Shown here: positions 1 to 11,100 of the stretch, one piece after another
Layout of the letters: every line of letters starts with the position of its first letter
How positions within the stretch are numbered: position 1 is the stretch's first letter
NCBI GenBank assembly: GCA_003209375.1
Contig: QCRF01000013.1
Location: 1-32,105, forward strand
Length of the DNA: 32,105 nt
Source of the DNA: Prochlorococcus sp. AG-459-N19
GTDB lineage: Bacteria; Cyanobacteriota; Cyanobacteriia; PCC-6307; Cyanobiaceae
Direction: 5' to 3'
The notes under the pieces: generated by a model
Told to the model about the DNA's origin: nothing
The model's database searches: none
The model's input: only the letters and a program-made list of their open reading frames with translations
Program-made: the position numbers and the translations under genes

Positions 1-185
1 TTAATTTAGGTGAGCTTGGATTGCCTATTTTAGTAGATAGTGTTGGTGGTGTTGAATGTAATGTTGTTGGAAGTGTTATGCATGGAGACCATACCGTTTT
101 TGTAGGAGAGGTTCAATCTGCTTATCTTAATAATGATGTTGACTCACTAAATTTATCTTCAACTGGCTGGAATTATGGAGGTTAA
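1..185 (+). CDS. Flavin reductase-like protein, C-terminal fragment
   Basis: The reading frame that begins at base 3 is open to a TAA at 183-185 and gives about 60 residues; the gene starts upstream of the window. It contains G-D-H-T-V-F-V-G-E-V, the signature seen near the C-terminus of flavin reductase-like FMN-binding domains, which either reduce flavin with NAD(P)H or sit in flavodiiron-type oxidoreductases. It ends 9 bases before uvrC on the same strand, so the two may be co-transcribed. The fragment is too short to tell a free reductase from the C-terminal module of a larger flavoprotein. Confidence 0.7.
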   Translation, partial: NLGELGLPILVDSVGGVECNVVGSVMHGDHTVFVGEVQSAYLNNDVDSLNLSSTGWNYGG

Positions 186-194
186 TCATTATAA

Positions 195-2153
195 ATGAGT
201 AATTCCTCTATCGAAAAAATAAATAACAAATATAATTTTAAAATTGAATATAAATTAATTAATAATAAGGAGTTATTAAAATCAAGATTATCCGAAATTC
301 CAAAGTCATCTGGTTGTTATCTTTTTAAAGATATTGATAATAACTTACTTTATATCGGTAAATCTAAAAAACTACGCAGTAGAGTAAGTAGTTATTTCAA
401 TAATTATTCAGATTTAACTCCTCGATTAAGTTTGATGGTTCGTCAAATAACTGAAATAGAAATAATAGTCACAGATAGCGAATATGAAGCATTAAATTTA
501 GAGTCAAATTTAATTAAAACAAACAAACCATACTTTAATATTCTTTTAAAGGATGATAAGAAATATCCATATCTTTGTATAACTTGGAGTGAAAAATATC
601 CTCGAATTTTTATTACAAGGAGAAGAAGAAATAGAAATAATTTAGATAGATATTATGGACCTTATGTTGATGTCGGATTATTAAGGAGAACATTATTTAC
701 GATAAAAAAAATATTTCCACTTAGACAAAGGCCAAGGCCAGTCTATAAAGATAGAACTTGTTTGAATTATTCAATAGGAAGATGTCCAGGTGTTTGCCAA
801 GAAGTTATATCATCTGACGATTATAAAAAAATAATGAAACAAGTATCTATGATATTTCAGGGAAGAAATGATGACTTAGAAATATTTTTAGAAAAAAAAA
901 TGCTTGAATTTTCAAATGATTTAGATTATGAGAATGCAGCAAAAATAAGAGATCAAATTTCAGGTTTAAAATTATTAACTGAATCACAAAAAATATCAAT
1001 ACCAGATTCTTCAATTAATAGAGATATCTTTGGAATAGTTTCAGAAAAAAATGTAGCTAGTATACAAATTTTCCAAATGAGATCTGGTAAGCTCATTGGG
1101 AGAATTGGCTATAGTCAGAAATTAAATAATGAAGATGAAAATCTTATTTTACAAAAGATATTAGAAGAGCATTATATGAATGTTGAACCTGTAGAAATAC
1201 CATCAGAAATTCTTATTCAATATAACCTTCCAAAACAAGCAACAATAGAGGATTGGTTAACGGAGCTGAGAAAAAAGAAGGTAAAAATCTTAATCCCAAA
1301 AAGAAATAAAAAACATGAAACTGTAGAAATGGTTTTAAAAAATGCGAAATTGGAATTAGATAGAATATTAAATGGGATACAAGATAATGAATCATCAATT
1401 GAGGATCTTGCTCAAATACTTGAATTAAGCGAACAACCCAAAAGAATTGAAGGTTATGATATAAGCCATATTCAAGGTAGTGACCCTGTAGCATCACAAG
1501 TCGTTTTTATTGATGGAATTCCTTCTAAGCAACATTATAGGAAATATAAAATTAAAGATCCAAACGTTTTTGTAGGACATAGTGATGATTTTGCTTCGAT
1601 ATATGAAGTAATACATAGAAGGTTTAAAAAATGGTCAAGATTTAAAAAAAGCGGAGGGGATTTTTCAATATTAAATGATAAATCGAATAGTAAATTAGAC
1701 AATGAACTTCTATCAGATTGGCCTGATTTAATTATGATTGATGGAGGAAAAGGACAGTTAAACGCAGCTATTAAAGCATTAAAAGAATTAAATCTTGAGG
1801 AAGAAGTAACTATATGTTCATTGGCAAAAAAAAATGAAGAAATATTTATTCCAGGATTTTCTAAGTCTCTTGATACTGATGAAAATCAAAAAGGAGTTCT
1901 TCTATTAAGAAGGGTAAGAGATGAAGCCCATAGATTTGCATTATCTTTTCATAGAGACAAAAGATCTAAAAGAATGAATAGATCTCAATTGTCCCAAATC
2001 AGTGGATTAGGACCATCAAGAATAAGAGAATTGCTTGAGCATTTTAAATCAATAGACGCGATAAGAATAGCTAGTAAAGAGGATTTATCAAAAGTTAAAG
2101 GACTTGGAAAAAATTCAGTAAATGATATATATGAATATTTTAACGAGTTATAA
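195..2153 (+). CDS. uvrC: UvrABC excinuclease subunit C
   Basis: UvrC makes the 3' and 5' incisions around bulky DNA lesions after UvrA and UvrB locate them. The 652 residues have the family's usual length and order. An N-terminal GIY-YIG nuclease lies at about residues 35-115 (G40-C41-Y42 and Y53-I54-G55, then a conserved LKDDKKYPY). A UVR helical hairpin that binds UvrB lies at about 222-256 (DYENAAKIRDQI). The RNase H-like endonuclease begins near 417 (IEGYDISH, then MIDGGKGQL and RDEAHRFA). Two helix-hairpin-helix motifs end the protein (SGLGPSRIRELL, KGLGKNSV). The first motif reads GCY instead of GIY, a tolerated variation. The ATG at 195 is 9 bases after the preceding stop. Confidence 0.97.
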   Translation: MSNSSIEKINNKYNFKIEYKLINNKELLKSRLSEIPKSSGCYLFKDIDNNLLYIGKSKKLRSRVSSYFNNYSDLTPRLSLMVRQITEIEIIVTDSEYEALNLESNLIKTNKPYFNILLKDDKKYPYLCITWSEKYPRIFITRRRRNRNNLDRYYGPYVDVGLLRRTLFTIKKIFPLRQRPRPVYKDRTCLNYSIGRCPGVCQEVISSDDYKKIMKQVSMIFQGRNDDLEIFLEKKMLEFSNDLDYENAAKIRDQISGLKLLTESQKISIPDSSINRDIFGIVSEKNVASIQIFQMRSGKLIGRIGYSQKLNNEDENLILQKILEEHYMNVEPVEIPSEILIQYNLPKQATIEDWLTELRKKKVKILIPKRNKKHETVEMVLKNAKLELDRILNGIQDNESSIEDLAQILELSEQPKRIEGYDISHIQGSDPVASQVVFIDGIPSKQHYRKYKIKDPNVFVGHSDDFASIYEVIHRRFKKWSRFKKSGGDFSILNDKSNSKLDNELLSDWPDLIMIDGGKGQLNAAIKALKELNLEEEVTICSLAKKNEEIFIPGFSKSLDTDENQKGVLLLRRVRDEAHRFALSFHRDKRSKRMNRSQLSQISGLGPSRIRELLEHFKSIDAIRIASKEDLSKVKGLGKNSVNDIYEYFNEL

Positions 2154-2243
2154 ATATTAATTAATTTTTGAAAAATAGATTTCTTGATATTGTAAAATAT
2201 AACTATATTAAAAATATATATATTTTTAAATTAATCTAGTAAT

Positions 2244-2810
2244 TTGGCAGCTGAAGCATATCTCTGGTTTAAATCACTTCACATTATTGGTGTAATCGTT
2301 TGGTTTGCGGGACTTTTTTATTTAGTAAGACTTTTTATATATCATGAAGAATCTAAAAATATGGATAATGAATTAAAAATTGCCTTTAATAAACAATACA
2401 CGTTGATGGAAAAAAGGCTTGCGAATATAATCACAACACCTGGGATGATATTAGCTTTAAGTATGGCTATTTGCATGGTTATTATGCAACCAAGTTGGTT
2501 AAGTGAGAGGTGGTTGCAAATTAAAATTTCTTTTGTTTTGGGATTAGTAATTTATCATTCTTATTGTTATAAAATAATGTATTCATTACAAAATGGTAAT
2601 TCAACCATTTCAGCAAAAAACCTTAGATTATTAAATGAATTGCCTACTTTATTATTATTTATAATTGTACTTTTAGTTATTTTTAAAAATAATTTTCCAA
2701 CTAGTGTTGCTACATGGAGCGTAGTTGGACTAATTATTTTCATGTTGGCTTCAATACAATTATATGCAAAGATTAGAAAGAAAAATGAGAATTCATTAAG
2801 TAATGAATAG
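2244..2810 (+). CDS. hemJ: HemJ-type protoporphyrinogen IX oxidase
   Basis: This 188-residue membrane protein fits HemJ, the heme b-containing enzyme that oxidises protoporphyrinogen IX to protoporphyrin IX for heme and chlorophyll synthesis in most cyanobacteria. The N-terminal FKSLHIIGVIVWFAGLFYL holds the conserved helix with the heme-ligand histidine and the W-x-A-G pattern, and R-L-F-I-Y-H follows. Four to five hydrophobic segments are visible (about 7-30, 62-80, 90-108, 128-147, 155-175). The start is a TTG, chosen because it begins the conserved N-terminus and no in-frame ATG precedes it. The 3' end overlaps the next gene by 8 bases, which suggests translational coupling. Confidence 0.9.
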   Translation: MAAEAYLWFKSLHIIGVIVWFAGLFYLVRLFIYHEESKNMDNELKIAFNKQYTLMEKRLANIITTPGMILALSMAICMVIMQPSWLSERWLQIKISFVLGLVIYHSYCYKIMYSLQNGNSTISAKNLRLLNELPTLLLFIIVLLVIFKNNFPTSVATWSVVGLIIFMLASIQLYAKIRKKNENSLSNE

Positions 2811-3450
2811 GGAAGACTTAGTAAAATTAACTTCCAATATTAATAAAAATAGTTGTCCTAAAAATATTAATTTTCACTGCCATACAAAATTTAGTGATGG
2901 AAGTTTAGAACCATATGAACTTCTAGAACAAGCTTATAAAAATAACTTGAAATTTTTATCAATAACCGATCATCATACAATTAAAGCTCATGAATATATA
3001 AAAAAAAATAATATACTCAAAAATTATCCTAAAGATTCATTTACATTAGTATCGGGAATAGAAATTAATTGTTTGATTTTAGGATGTTTAGTACATGTAA
3101 TTGGATTGGGAATAGATATAAAAAGTAAATACCTAAATCCCTACATCCTTGGAGAGTCTCCAATAGGCAATGATTTAAATATTAAATCAGTTATAAAAGC
3201 AATAAATTTAGCTGGTGGTTTATCATTTCTTGCACATCCAGCGAGATACAGGATTCCCTTTTATAAATTAATTCCAGAGGCCAAAATACAAGGTATTGAT
3301 GGAATAGAGGTTTGGTACGATTATGAACTTAATGAAGTATGGAATCCTAGTTTATTTGTTTGTTCAGAAATAGATAAATTAGCAGATAAATATTCAATGC
3401 TAAAAACATGCGGAACAGATAGTCATGGACTTTCGCTATTAGGTAGATAA
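2803..3450 (+). CDS. PHP-domain metal-dependent phosphoesterase
   Basis: The 215-residue protein carries the four PHP metal-binding signatures: NFHCHTKFSDGS (about residues 23-34), SITDHHT (about 58-64), SGIEIN (about 85-90) followed later by FLAHPARY (about 143-150), and CGTDSHG near the C-terminus. PHP enzymes of this branch, the YciV/RNase AM-like group, hydrolyse nucleoside phosphates or short RNA 5' ends; the substrate here cannot be read from sequence. It is shorter than the roughly 280-residue members. It overlaps hemJ by 8 bases and is convergent with cobN, with a single base between the two stop codons, so there is no room for a dedicated terminator. Confidence 0.87.
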   Translation: MNREDLVKLTSNINKNSCPKNINFHCHTKFSDGSLEPYELLEQAYKNNLKFLSITDHHTIKAHEYIKKNNILKNYPKDSFTLVSGIEINCLILGCLVHVIGLGIDIKSKYLNPYILGESPIGNDLNIKSVIKAINLAGGLSFLAHPARYRIPFYKLIPEAKIQGIDGIEVWYDYELNEVWNPSLFVCSEIDKLADKYSMLKTCGTDSHGLSLLGR

Positions 3451-3451
3451 T

Positions 3452-6400
3452 TTAGAATTCGTTTTTTTCAATTATTGAATCAGTATTAATAATTATGTTC
3501 TTTAAATTTTCAATGACATCTGATGAACAATTATTCCACATTTTTCTATTGACAATTTCAAGAAATCTTTGCGCAATATCTCTTAAAGCCCATGGATTAT
3601 TCTCTAGAAAGAAATTCCTAAGATCCAGATCACATAACCATGATTTATAAACTTCCTCATAACACCAATCTGAGACTACTTCAGTAGAAGCATCAAAAGC
3701 ATATAAGTAATCTAGTGTAGCTGAAAATTCAAACGCTCCTTTATAACCATTATCCTTCATTCCGTTTATCCATTTAGGGTTAAGTATTCTTGATATAACA
3801 ACTTTATTAATTTCATCTTGTAATTTTGAAATTTTGGATAATCCAAATTTTGATAAATCACCATGATACATTTCAGGAAATTTACCACTCAATTTTTTTA
3901 CTGCTGAAGATAATCCACCATGAAACTGATAATAATCATCAGAATCTAAAATATCATGTTCCTTATTATCTTGGTTATGAACGACTAACTGCACATTTTT
4001 AAGAGCATTTTCTAATGATTTTTTATTCTCTATAGGTTCAAGATTATCACTGTAAATCCACTTACTCCAATTAAGAAAAGATTCTCCAAAATCATCAATA
4101 TTTTCCCAATTAGAATTTGAAATTAGTTCTTGCAGACCAGCTCCATATGAACCTGGCGCTGACCCAAATATACGATTAATTGAATCACCATTCCTTGATG
4201 CCTTAGCAAGAGGGTTAAATTTATCATCCTCATTAAGATTAGAAACAAGATTTATTGCTTTAGAAGTTAATTTAACTAACTGTGGAAATGCATCTCTAAA
4301 CATTCCCGAAATCCTTAAAGTAACATCAACCCTTGGTCTTTCGAGAACAGATAAAGGAATGATTTCTAGATCAACTACTCTTCTTGAAGGCCCATCCCAA
4401 ATAGGCTGTACTCCTAATAAATATAGTATTTGACAAATGTCTTCACCACCATTTCTCATTGTGGATGTTGCCCATACAGATATTGCTAAATTTTTTAAAT
4501 CTTCTCCATTATCTTGTTTGTATAAATCAAGTATTTGTGAAGCAGACTGACAACCAACACTCCATGCTGATTCAGTTGGCAGTCCTCTCGAATCAACTGA
4601 AAAAAAATTTTTACCAGTGGGTAAAGTTTCAGTTTTACCTCTCGTAGGAGCTCCAGATGGACCACTTTTTACATATTGTCCTTTTAATGAATTAATAAAT
4701 GATAATTTCTCATTATATGAAGAATTAATGATTGGAATTAGAATTTCTTTTTTTAATAATAAAAAATACTTATTATGTTTTTTTTCATTAAAGAAATAGT
4801 CTATTATTTTCTGATTTTTATATTTTTCTAGATTTTTTATATTGGTATTCTTTTTGTAAAAAAACAAATATATTAAATACTTTGCTTGTTGTTCCAAAAA
4901 ATCAATAGCCATTCTAAAGTTTAAAATATTTTTGTTTGAAAAAGTCAATAATATTTTTTTATCCTTTACACTTAAAATTTGATCATATTGATTTGTCCAT
5001 GGATTTAAATCTAGTTTTAAATGTTTTGCTATATATTGAATAACACCAATTCGGTTCGTATTTGGTACTCTAGCAATACACAAAAATAAATTTATTTCAT
5101 TAATGTCATTCTGCCTACTTCCAAAAATATGCAAACCTGTCCTAATTTGGGATTCTTTAATTTTGCAGAGAAAGGAATCAATTTCTTCTATTTGATTATT
5201 TTCATTATTTAAAGTAATTTCGCTAAAATCTTTTTTTATTAATTCAAAAATGGAATTTTCTATTATTTCAATCCGATTAGAATTTAATAATTTTGCTTCA
5301 AAATATTCGTCTAAATAATTTTCTAATATTGAATATTTTCCATATAATTCTGACCTATCCAAAGGAGGGGTTAAATGATCAATAATTGTTGCAGCAGTTC
5401 TTCTTTTAGCTTGGGATCCTTCTCCAGGATCATTTACGATAAAGGGATATATGTTTGGTATTGCTGGACAAATAATATTTGGAAAACATTTATTGCTGAG
5501 ACCTATAGATTTTCCAGGTAACCATTCAACAGTCCCATGTTTACCAATATGACACATAGCATTTGCATTAAAAACTTTTTCAATCCAAAAATATTGTGCT
5601 AAATATCTATGGGGAGGAGGAAGATCGGGAGAATGAATATCTCTATCAGTGAAAGCGTCATAACCTCGTTGAGGTTGAATCAATAATGTTATTTTTCCAA
5701 ATCTAATACCATTTATTGAGAAGCCTTTATTATCTAGATCGATCGCATCAGATGGTTTACCCCAACGACTAACAATAATATTTTTTGGATCAATTTCTAA
5801 ATAATTCCAATATTTTAAATATTCACTAAGTGGTAAGTAATCTAATGGTTTATTATTTTGAGATTCAATATCATTAGTTCTAGTTTTTATAAGCATTGAC
5901 ATTAATTCCGAAGAATCTTGAGGATAATTACATGATCCGAGGTCATAACCTTCTTCTTTTAACCAATTAAGAATATTTATTATTGAAGATGGTGTATTTA
6001 GACCAACGCCATTACCGATTCTTCCGTTCTTTACTGGATAATTACTTATTACTAAACAAATTCTTTTATCAAAATTATTAAGTTTCTGAAGTCTCACATA
6101 ATTTGTTGCAAATTTTGAAATCCATTGAATACCTACTTGATCAGCTTTGTAACTAGTTATTTCACTATATAGTGTATTTTTCTTAGAAATTATTTCTTTA
6201 AATGCTGAAGGACAGGTAGTAATTCTTCCATCAAATTCAGGAATAATTATTTGCATTAATAAATCAGATGAATTCATTCCAATAGATGAATTTAACCAAT
6301 TTTTTCTTGATCTATTAGAAGAAAGTAGCTGTAAAATTGGAATTTTAAGAGAAGTAAAAATATTTGTTGAATTTTCAATTAATTCATTATTTTTGATTTG

Positions 6401-7189
6401 AGATGAAGAAAATGAAGTTGTGGTAATTATTAGTTTAATATCTTCTTTTTTAAAAATTTCTATTAATTTCTTCTGAATAATATGATCTTTTAGTGTTGAA
6501 ATAAAAAATGTTTTAGGAGATAAACCGCATTTTCTTAATTGCAAGTTAAGTTTTTCGTTTACTTCAATTTCATTAGCCAAAAAAAGTGATTTATAGGATA
6601 TTATTCCTATCTTTTCGCCACTTTCATTTTTCCAATCATATAAATAGGGATCTGCATAAAAGGTAATATTCAAAAAATCATCAGGAATTAATTTATCATC
6701 TACAACTAAATAATTTAAACTATTAAGAAACTTTCTATAATTATCCAGTCCTCCAGATCTTAGTAATCTAGAAATATTTAAAGCAATATTTTTATCTATA
6801 CTACTTATTTCACATAAGGAAATTTCCTGGTCAGTGGTACCTGATAGGATTACTAACTTCCTTTTTTTATTAACTGCTTGCCAATTTAAAAGTTGTTCAA
6901 TTCCATAGTTCCATGTGCCTTTATCTCCAAATATTCTAAGTACGACTACTTTTGCATAATTTATTGTTTTTAATAAATAATTATCTATTTGTGCAGAGGA
7001 ATTTAAATTAGAAATTTCTAAAGCTCTTATATTATCTTTTAATGAAGCAAATTCTTTTTCTAACAATAAATTTGATATTAGATTTAAATCAGCCTTGACA
7101 CTTGTTATAAAAATAAAATCTGCAGCTGGATGCTCAATTAAATCATCCTTATTCTTTTCATTTCCTGCTATATTTAATATCCTGTGCAT
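3452..7189 (-). CDS. cobN: Cobaltochelatase large subunit CobN
   Basis: CobN is the large subunit of the ATP-dependent, aerobic-type cobaltochelatase that inserts Co2+ into hydrogenobyrinate a,c-diamide. The 1245-residue length matches the family. Diagnostic stretches are present: MCHIGKHGTVEWLPGKS near residue 550 and NDPGEGSQAKRRTAATIID near 586; the C-terminal third has YGAGLQELI and a conserved NPWALRDIAQR. Magnesium chelatase subunit ChlH is the close paralogue; the HGTVEWLPGK wording and the B12 context (metH and cobU in the same window) favour CobN. The ATG at 7189 faces ilvE across a 72-base divergent promoter region. No cobalamin riboswitch could be recognised upstream. Confidence 0.93.
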   Translation of the reverse strand: MHRILNIAGNEKNKDDLIEHPAADFIFITSVKADLNLISNLLLEKEFASLKDNIRALEISNLNSSAQIDNYLLKTINYAKVVVLRIFGDKGTWNYGIEQLLNWQAVNKKRKLVILSGTTDQEISLCEISSIDKNIALNISRLLRSGGLDNYRKFLNSLNYLVVDDKLIPDDFLNITFYADPYLYDWKNESGEKIGIISYKSLFLANEIEVNEKLNLQLRKCGLSPKTFFISTLKDHIIQKKLIEIFKKEDIKLIITTTSFSSSQIKNNELIENSTNIFTSLKIPILQLLSSNRSRKNWLNSSIGMNSSDLLMQIIIPEFDGRITTCPSAFKEIISKKNTLYSEITSYKADQVGIQWISKFATNYVRLQKLNNFDKRICLVISNYPVKNGRIGNGVGLNTPSSIINILNWLKEEGYDLGSCNYPQDSSELMSMLIKTRTNDIESQNNKPLDYLPLSEYLKYWNYLEIDPKNIIVSRWGKPSDAIDLDNKGFSINGIRFGKITLLIQPQRGYDAFTDRDIHSPDLPPPHRYLAQYFWIEKVFNANAMCHIGKHGTVEWLPGKSIGLSNKCFPNIICPAIPNIYPFIVNDPGEGSQAKRRTAATIIDHLTPPLDRSELYGKYSILENYLDEYFEAKLLNSNRIEIIENSIFELIKKDFSEITLNNENNQIEEIDSFLCKIKESQIRTGLHIFGSRQNDINEINLFLCIARVPNTNRIGVIQYIAKHLKLDLNPWTNQYDQILSVKDKKILLTFSNKNILNFRMAIDFLEQQAKYLIYLFFYKKNTNIKNLEKYKNQKIIDYFFNEKKHNKYFLLLKKEILIPIINSSYNEKLSFINSLKGQYVKSGPSGAPTRGKTETLPTGKNFFSVDSRGLPTESAWSVGCQSASQILDLYKQDNGEDLKNLAISVWATSTMRNGGEDICQILYLLGVQPIWDGPSRRVVDLEIIPLSVLERPRVDVTLRISGMFRDAFPQLVKLTSKAINLVSNLNEDDKFNPLAKASRNGDSINRIFGSAPGSYGAGLQELISNSNWENIDDFGESFLNWSKWIYSDNLEPIENKKSLENALKNVQLVVHNQDNKEHDILDSDDYYQFHGGLSSAVKKLSGKFPEMYHGDLSKFGLSKISKLQDEINKVVISRILNPKWINGMKDNGYKGAFEFSATLDYLYAFDASTEVVSDWCYEEVYKSWLCDLDLRNFFLENNPWALRDIAQRFLEIVNRKMWNNCSSDVIENLKNIIINTDSIIEKNEF

Positions 7190-7261
7190 TTTTATATATA
7201 AATAAGGTTTAGAATACGTAAGTAGGATAAAACAAGTTTACCTTAATTAAATAAATTAAAA

Positions 7262-8176
7262 ATGCATGAATTTCTTCCATACGCCTGGTTCGATGGTAAA
7301 TGTATTCCATTTAAAGATGCAAAAATATCAATAGCTACTCATGCACTACATTACGGTACTGCTGCATTTGGAGGAATGCGAGCGATACCTAACCCAACAA
7401 ACAAAGAAGAATTCCTTTTGTTTAGAACTGATAAACATATAAAAAGATTATCTCAAAGTGCAAAATTACTCTTAACTGAAATTTCTGAAGAATATATTTA
7501 TAAAGCCTTAGAAGAAGTTATAAAAAGAAACAAGCCAGAAAAACCTATTTATATAAGACCATTTGTATATACAAGCGATTTAGGTATAGCGCCAAGGTTA
7601 CACAATATTGAAACAAATTTCTTTATTTATTGTATTGAACTAGGAGATTATCTATCCCCAGATGGTGTTTCTTGTAGAATGAGTAGTTGGACAAGACAAG
7701 AAGATAGATCTCTCCCCTTAAGAGGAAAAATAAGTGGAGCATATATTACTAGTTCATTAGCCAAAACAGAAGCTAGTTTATCGGGTTTTGATGAAGCCCT
7801 GCTATTAAATTCAAGTGGTAAGGTAAGCGAAGCAAGTGGTATGAATTTATTTATTGTAAGGAATGGAGACTTAATCACTCCTGGTGTTGATCAAGATATC
7901 CTTGAAGGTATTACTAGAGCTAGTGTAATTGAATTAGCAAAATCATTTGAAATAAATGTAATTGAGAGGCCTGTTGATAAAACAGAATTATTAATAGCAG
8001 ATGAAGTTTTTCTTACTGGTACAGCAGCAAAAATTACACCAGTTAAAAAAATTGAATCAACTGAATTAAATGTTGAAAGACCAATAATGAATAAATTAAA
8101 AAGTAAGCTTATTGAAATAACAGAAGGTCGTTCTCAAGACTATGATAATTGGGTAACAAGAATTTCACTAAAATAA
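7262..8176 (+). CDS. ilvE: Branched-chain amino acid aminotransferase
   Basis: This class IV PLP-dependent aminotransferase (304 residues) catalyses the last step of leucine, isoleucine and valine synthesis. The N-terminus has HALHYGTAAFGGMRA, typical of IlvE. The PLP-binding lysine is expected in RGKISGAYITSS (about residue 156). The phosphate-binding and substrate region EALLLNSSGKVSEASGMNLF follows, and EVFLTGTAAKI near the C-terminus is the usual signature. D-amino acid transaminase and aminodeoxychorismate lyase share the fold, but the HYGTAAFGGMRA block matches IlvE best. It is divergent from cobN and lies 18 bases before metH, so ilvE and metH probably share a transcript. Confidence 0.95.
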   Translation: MHEFLPYAWFDGKCIPFKDAKISIATHALHYGTAAFGGMRAIPNPTNKEEFLLFRTDKHIKRLSQSAKLLLTEISEEYIYKALEEVIKRNKPEKPIYIRPFVYTSDLGIAPRLHNIETNFFIYCIELGDYLSPDGVSCRMSSWTRQEDRSLPLRGKISGAYITSSLAKTEASLSGFDEALLLNSSGKVSEASGMNLFIVRNGDLITPGVDQDILEGITRASVIELAKSFEINVIERPVDKTELLIADEVFLTGTAAKITPVKKIESTELNVERPIMNKLKSKLIEITEGRSQDYDNWVTRISLK

Positions 8177-8194
8177 ATTATTTTTTACCTAAAA

Positions 8195-11100
8195 ATGGAA
8201 TCTTTCAGAACCTATTTAAATAGAAATGAAAAACCATTAATTATTTTTGACGGAGGTACTGGAACATCTTTTCAGAACTTAAATCTTACTGCAGATGACT
8301 TTGGAGGAAAAGAATTAGAGGGTTGTAATGAAAACCTTGTTCTATCATCGCCAGAGGTAGTTGAGAAGGTTCATAATTCATTTTTAGAAGCAGGTTGTCA
8401 TGTTATAGAAACTAATACATTTGGTGCCTCATCAATAGTTCTTGATGAATATGATATTGCAGATAAGGCTTATGAGATAAATAAAAATGCAGCATTTATA
8501 GCCAAAAAAGCTGCTGCCAAATATTCATCAGTTGATAAACCAAGGTTTGTAGCAGGTTCAATTGGGCCAACAACTAAATTGCCCACCTTAGGACATATAG
8601 ATTTTGATGAATTAAAGCATTCATATAAAGAACAAATTTATGGTCTTATAGATGGAGGAGTTGATCTTCTTTTGATTGAAACTTGTCAGGATGTTTTACA
8701 AATTAAATCTGCCTTATTAGCATCAAAAGAAATTCTAGAAAGTAAAAATATTGATATACCTTTAATGGTATCTATAACAATGGAAACAACAGGTACTATG
8801 CTTGTTGGATCTGATATTGCTTCTGCATTAACAATATTAGAGCCATTTAATATAGATATCCTTGGACTTAATTGTGCAACTGGTCCCGAGCAAATGAAGG
8901 AACATATTAAATATTTGTCTGAAAATTCTCCCTTCGCTATAAGCTGTATTCCCAATGCAGGTCTTCCTGAAAATATTGGTGGTGTAGCTCATTATAGATT
9001 AAAGCCAATAGAATTAAAGATGCAGTTAATGAATTTTATATATGACTTTAATGTTCAATTAATAGGTGGATGTTGTGGGACAACACCTGAACATATAAAA
9101 TACTTGTCTTCAATAATCGATGAAATTATTGATAATGAAAGGACCTACAACAATGGTAAGAAAAATTCAAGTGGTTTTATTCCATCTGCCTCATCAATAT
9201 ATAACTCTGTGCCATATAAACAAGACAATTCAATTTTGATAGTAGGAGAAAGATTAAATGCAAGTGGATCGAAAAAGGTAAGGGAGTTATTAAATGACGA
9301 CGATTGGGATGGCTTAGTTTCAATTGCCAAGCAACAACAAAAAGAAAATGCTCACGTTCTTGATGTAAATGTTGATTATGTAGGCAGAGACGGAGTGAAA
9401 GATATGAAAGAAATAACTTCAAGACTAGTTACCAATATAAATTTACCATTAATGATTGACTCTACAGATGCTGACAAAATGGAAAGTGGATTAAAGTCAG
9501 CTGGTGGTAAATGTATTATAAATTCAACTAATTACGAAGATGGCAATGAAAGGTTTGATCAAGTTCTAAATTTAGCCTTAGGGTATGGTTCAGGTCTTGT
9601 TGTCGGAACAATTGATGAAGATGGAATGGCAAGGAATTCAGAAAAAAAATATAAGATTGTCAAACGAGCAATTAATAGAACAAGAGAATCCGGTTTGTCA
9701 GATTATGAGCTATTTTTTGATCCATTAGCTCTGCCAATATCTACAGGGATAGAAGAAGATAGATTAAACGCTAAAGAAACTATTAGTGCTATATTAAAAA
9801 TTCGCAAAAATTTCCCAGATATTCATATCATACTTGGGATATCAAACATTAGTTTTGGTCTTTCACCATTATCAAGAATTAATCTAAATTCAATATTTTT
9901 AGATGAATGCATTAAAGCTGGATTAGATTCTGCTATCATCGCACCAAATAAAATTTTGCCATTATCAAAAATTTCTGAAGAAACTAAAAAGCTTTGCTTA
10001 GATTTGATTTATGATAAAAGAAAATTTGAAGATGATATTTGTATTTATGATCCATTAGTAGAATTAACTAAGGCTTTTCAAGATCTATCTATTCAAGATT
10101 TCAAAAAAGCATCTTCAGAAAATAAAAACCTAACTCTTGAAGAAAGTCTGAAAAATCATATTATAGATGGAGAAAAAATAGGATTAGAGGATCAATTAAA
10201 TAAAGCGTTAAAAAAATATAAACCTCTTGAAATAATTAATACCTTTTTACTAGATGGGATGAAAGTTGTAGGAGATTTATTTGGCTCAGGTCAAATGCAA
10301 TTGCCATTTGTACTCCAATCCGCTGAAACAATGAAATTTGCTGTTTCAATTTTAGAACCATACATGGAAACTGTAGATGAAAACATATCAAATGGAAAAC
10401 TCTTAATTGCAACTGTCAAAGGCGATGTACATGATATTGGAAAAAATTTGGTAGATATAATACTTACAAATAATGGTTATGACGTTATAAATCTAGGAAT
10501 AAAGCAAGATGTTTCAGCAATTATAGATGCACAAAAAAAATACAATGCAGATTGCATCGCTATGAGCGGATTACTTGTTAAATCAACTGCTTTTATGAAA
10601 GATAATTTAGAGGCTTTTAACAATGAAAATATTAGTGTTCCAGTAATATTAGGAGGCGCAGCCTTAACCCCAAAATTTGTAAATGATGACTGCAGCAAAA
10701 TATATAAAGGGAAAATATTGTACGGAAAAGATGCGTTCACTGATCTTAAATTTATGAATGAATATATGGATAATAAGAAAAAGGGTAATTGGTCAAATAC
10801 AGAGGGTTTCATCAACAATGAAGGTATAAATATTAATTTAGCCTCTTCAAAATCCAACTCTCAAGCTGTTAAAAAATCAATATCCATAAATACCGAAACT
10901 TCCAAATTAAATTTAAAAGAAAATTTTATAAGATCTAAATTTATAAATGAAGAAGATCCAGTTCAAGCCCCTTTCTTGGGAACGAAAGTCTTGAACGACG
11001 TTGATATTGATTTAAATAAGTTAATTTTTTATTTAGATACAAAAGCTCTATTCAGCGGACAATGGCAAATAAAAAAAGGAAAAAACCAAAACGTAGATGA

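Noticed and set aside
4459..4799. Plus-strand frames of about 60 codons inside cobN
   Set aside because: They are antisense shadows of a well-supported gene with no start context or domain; similar frames inside uvrC, metH, pheT and metG were dropped for the same reason.
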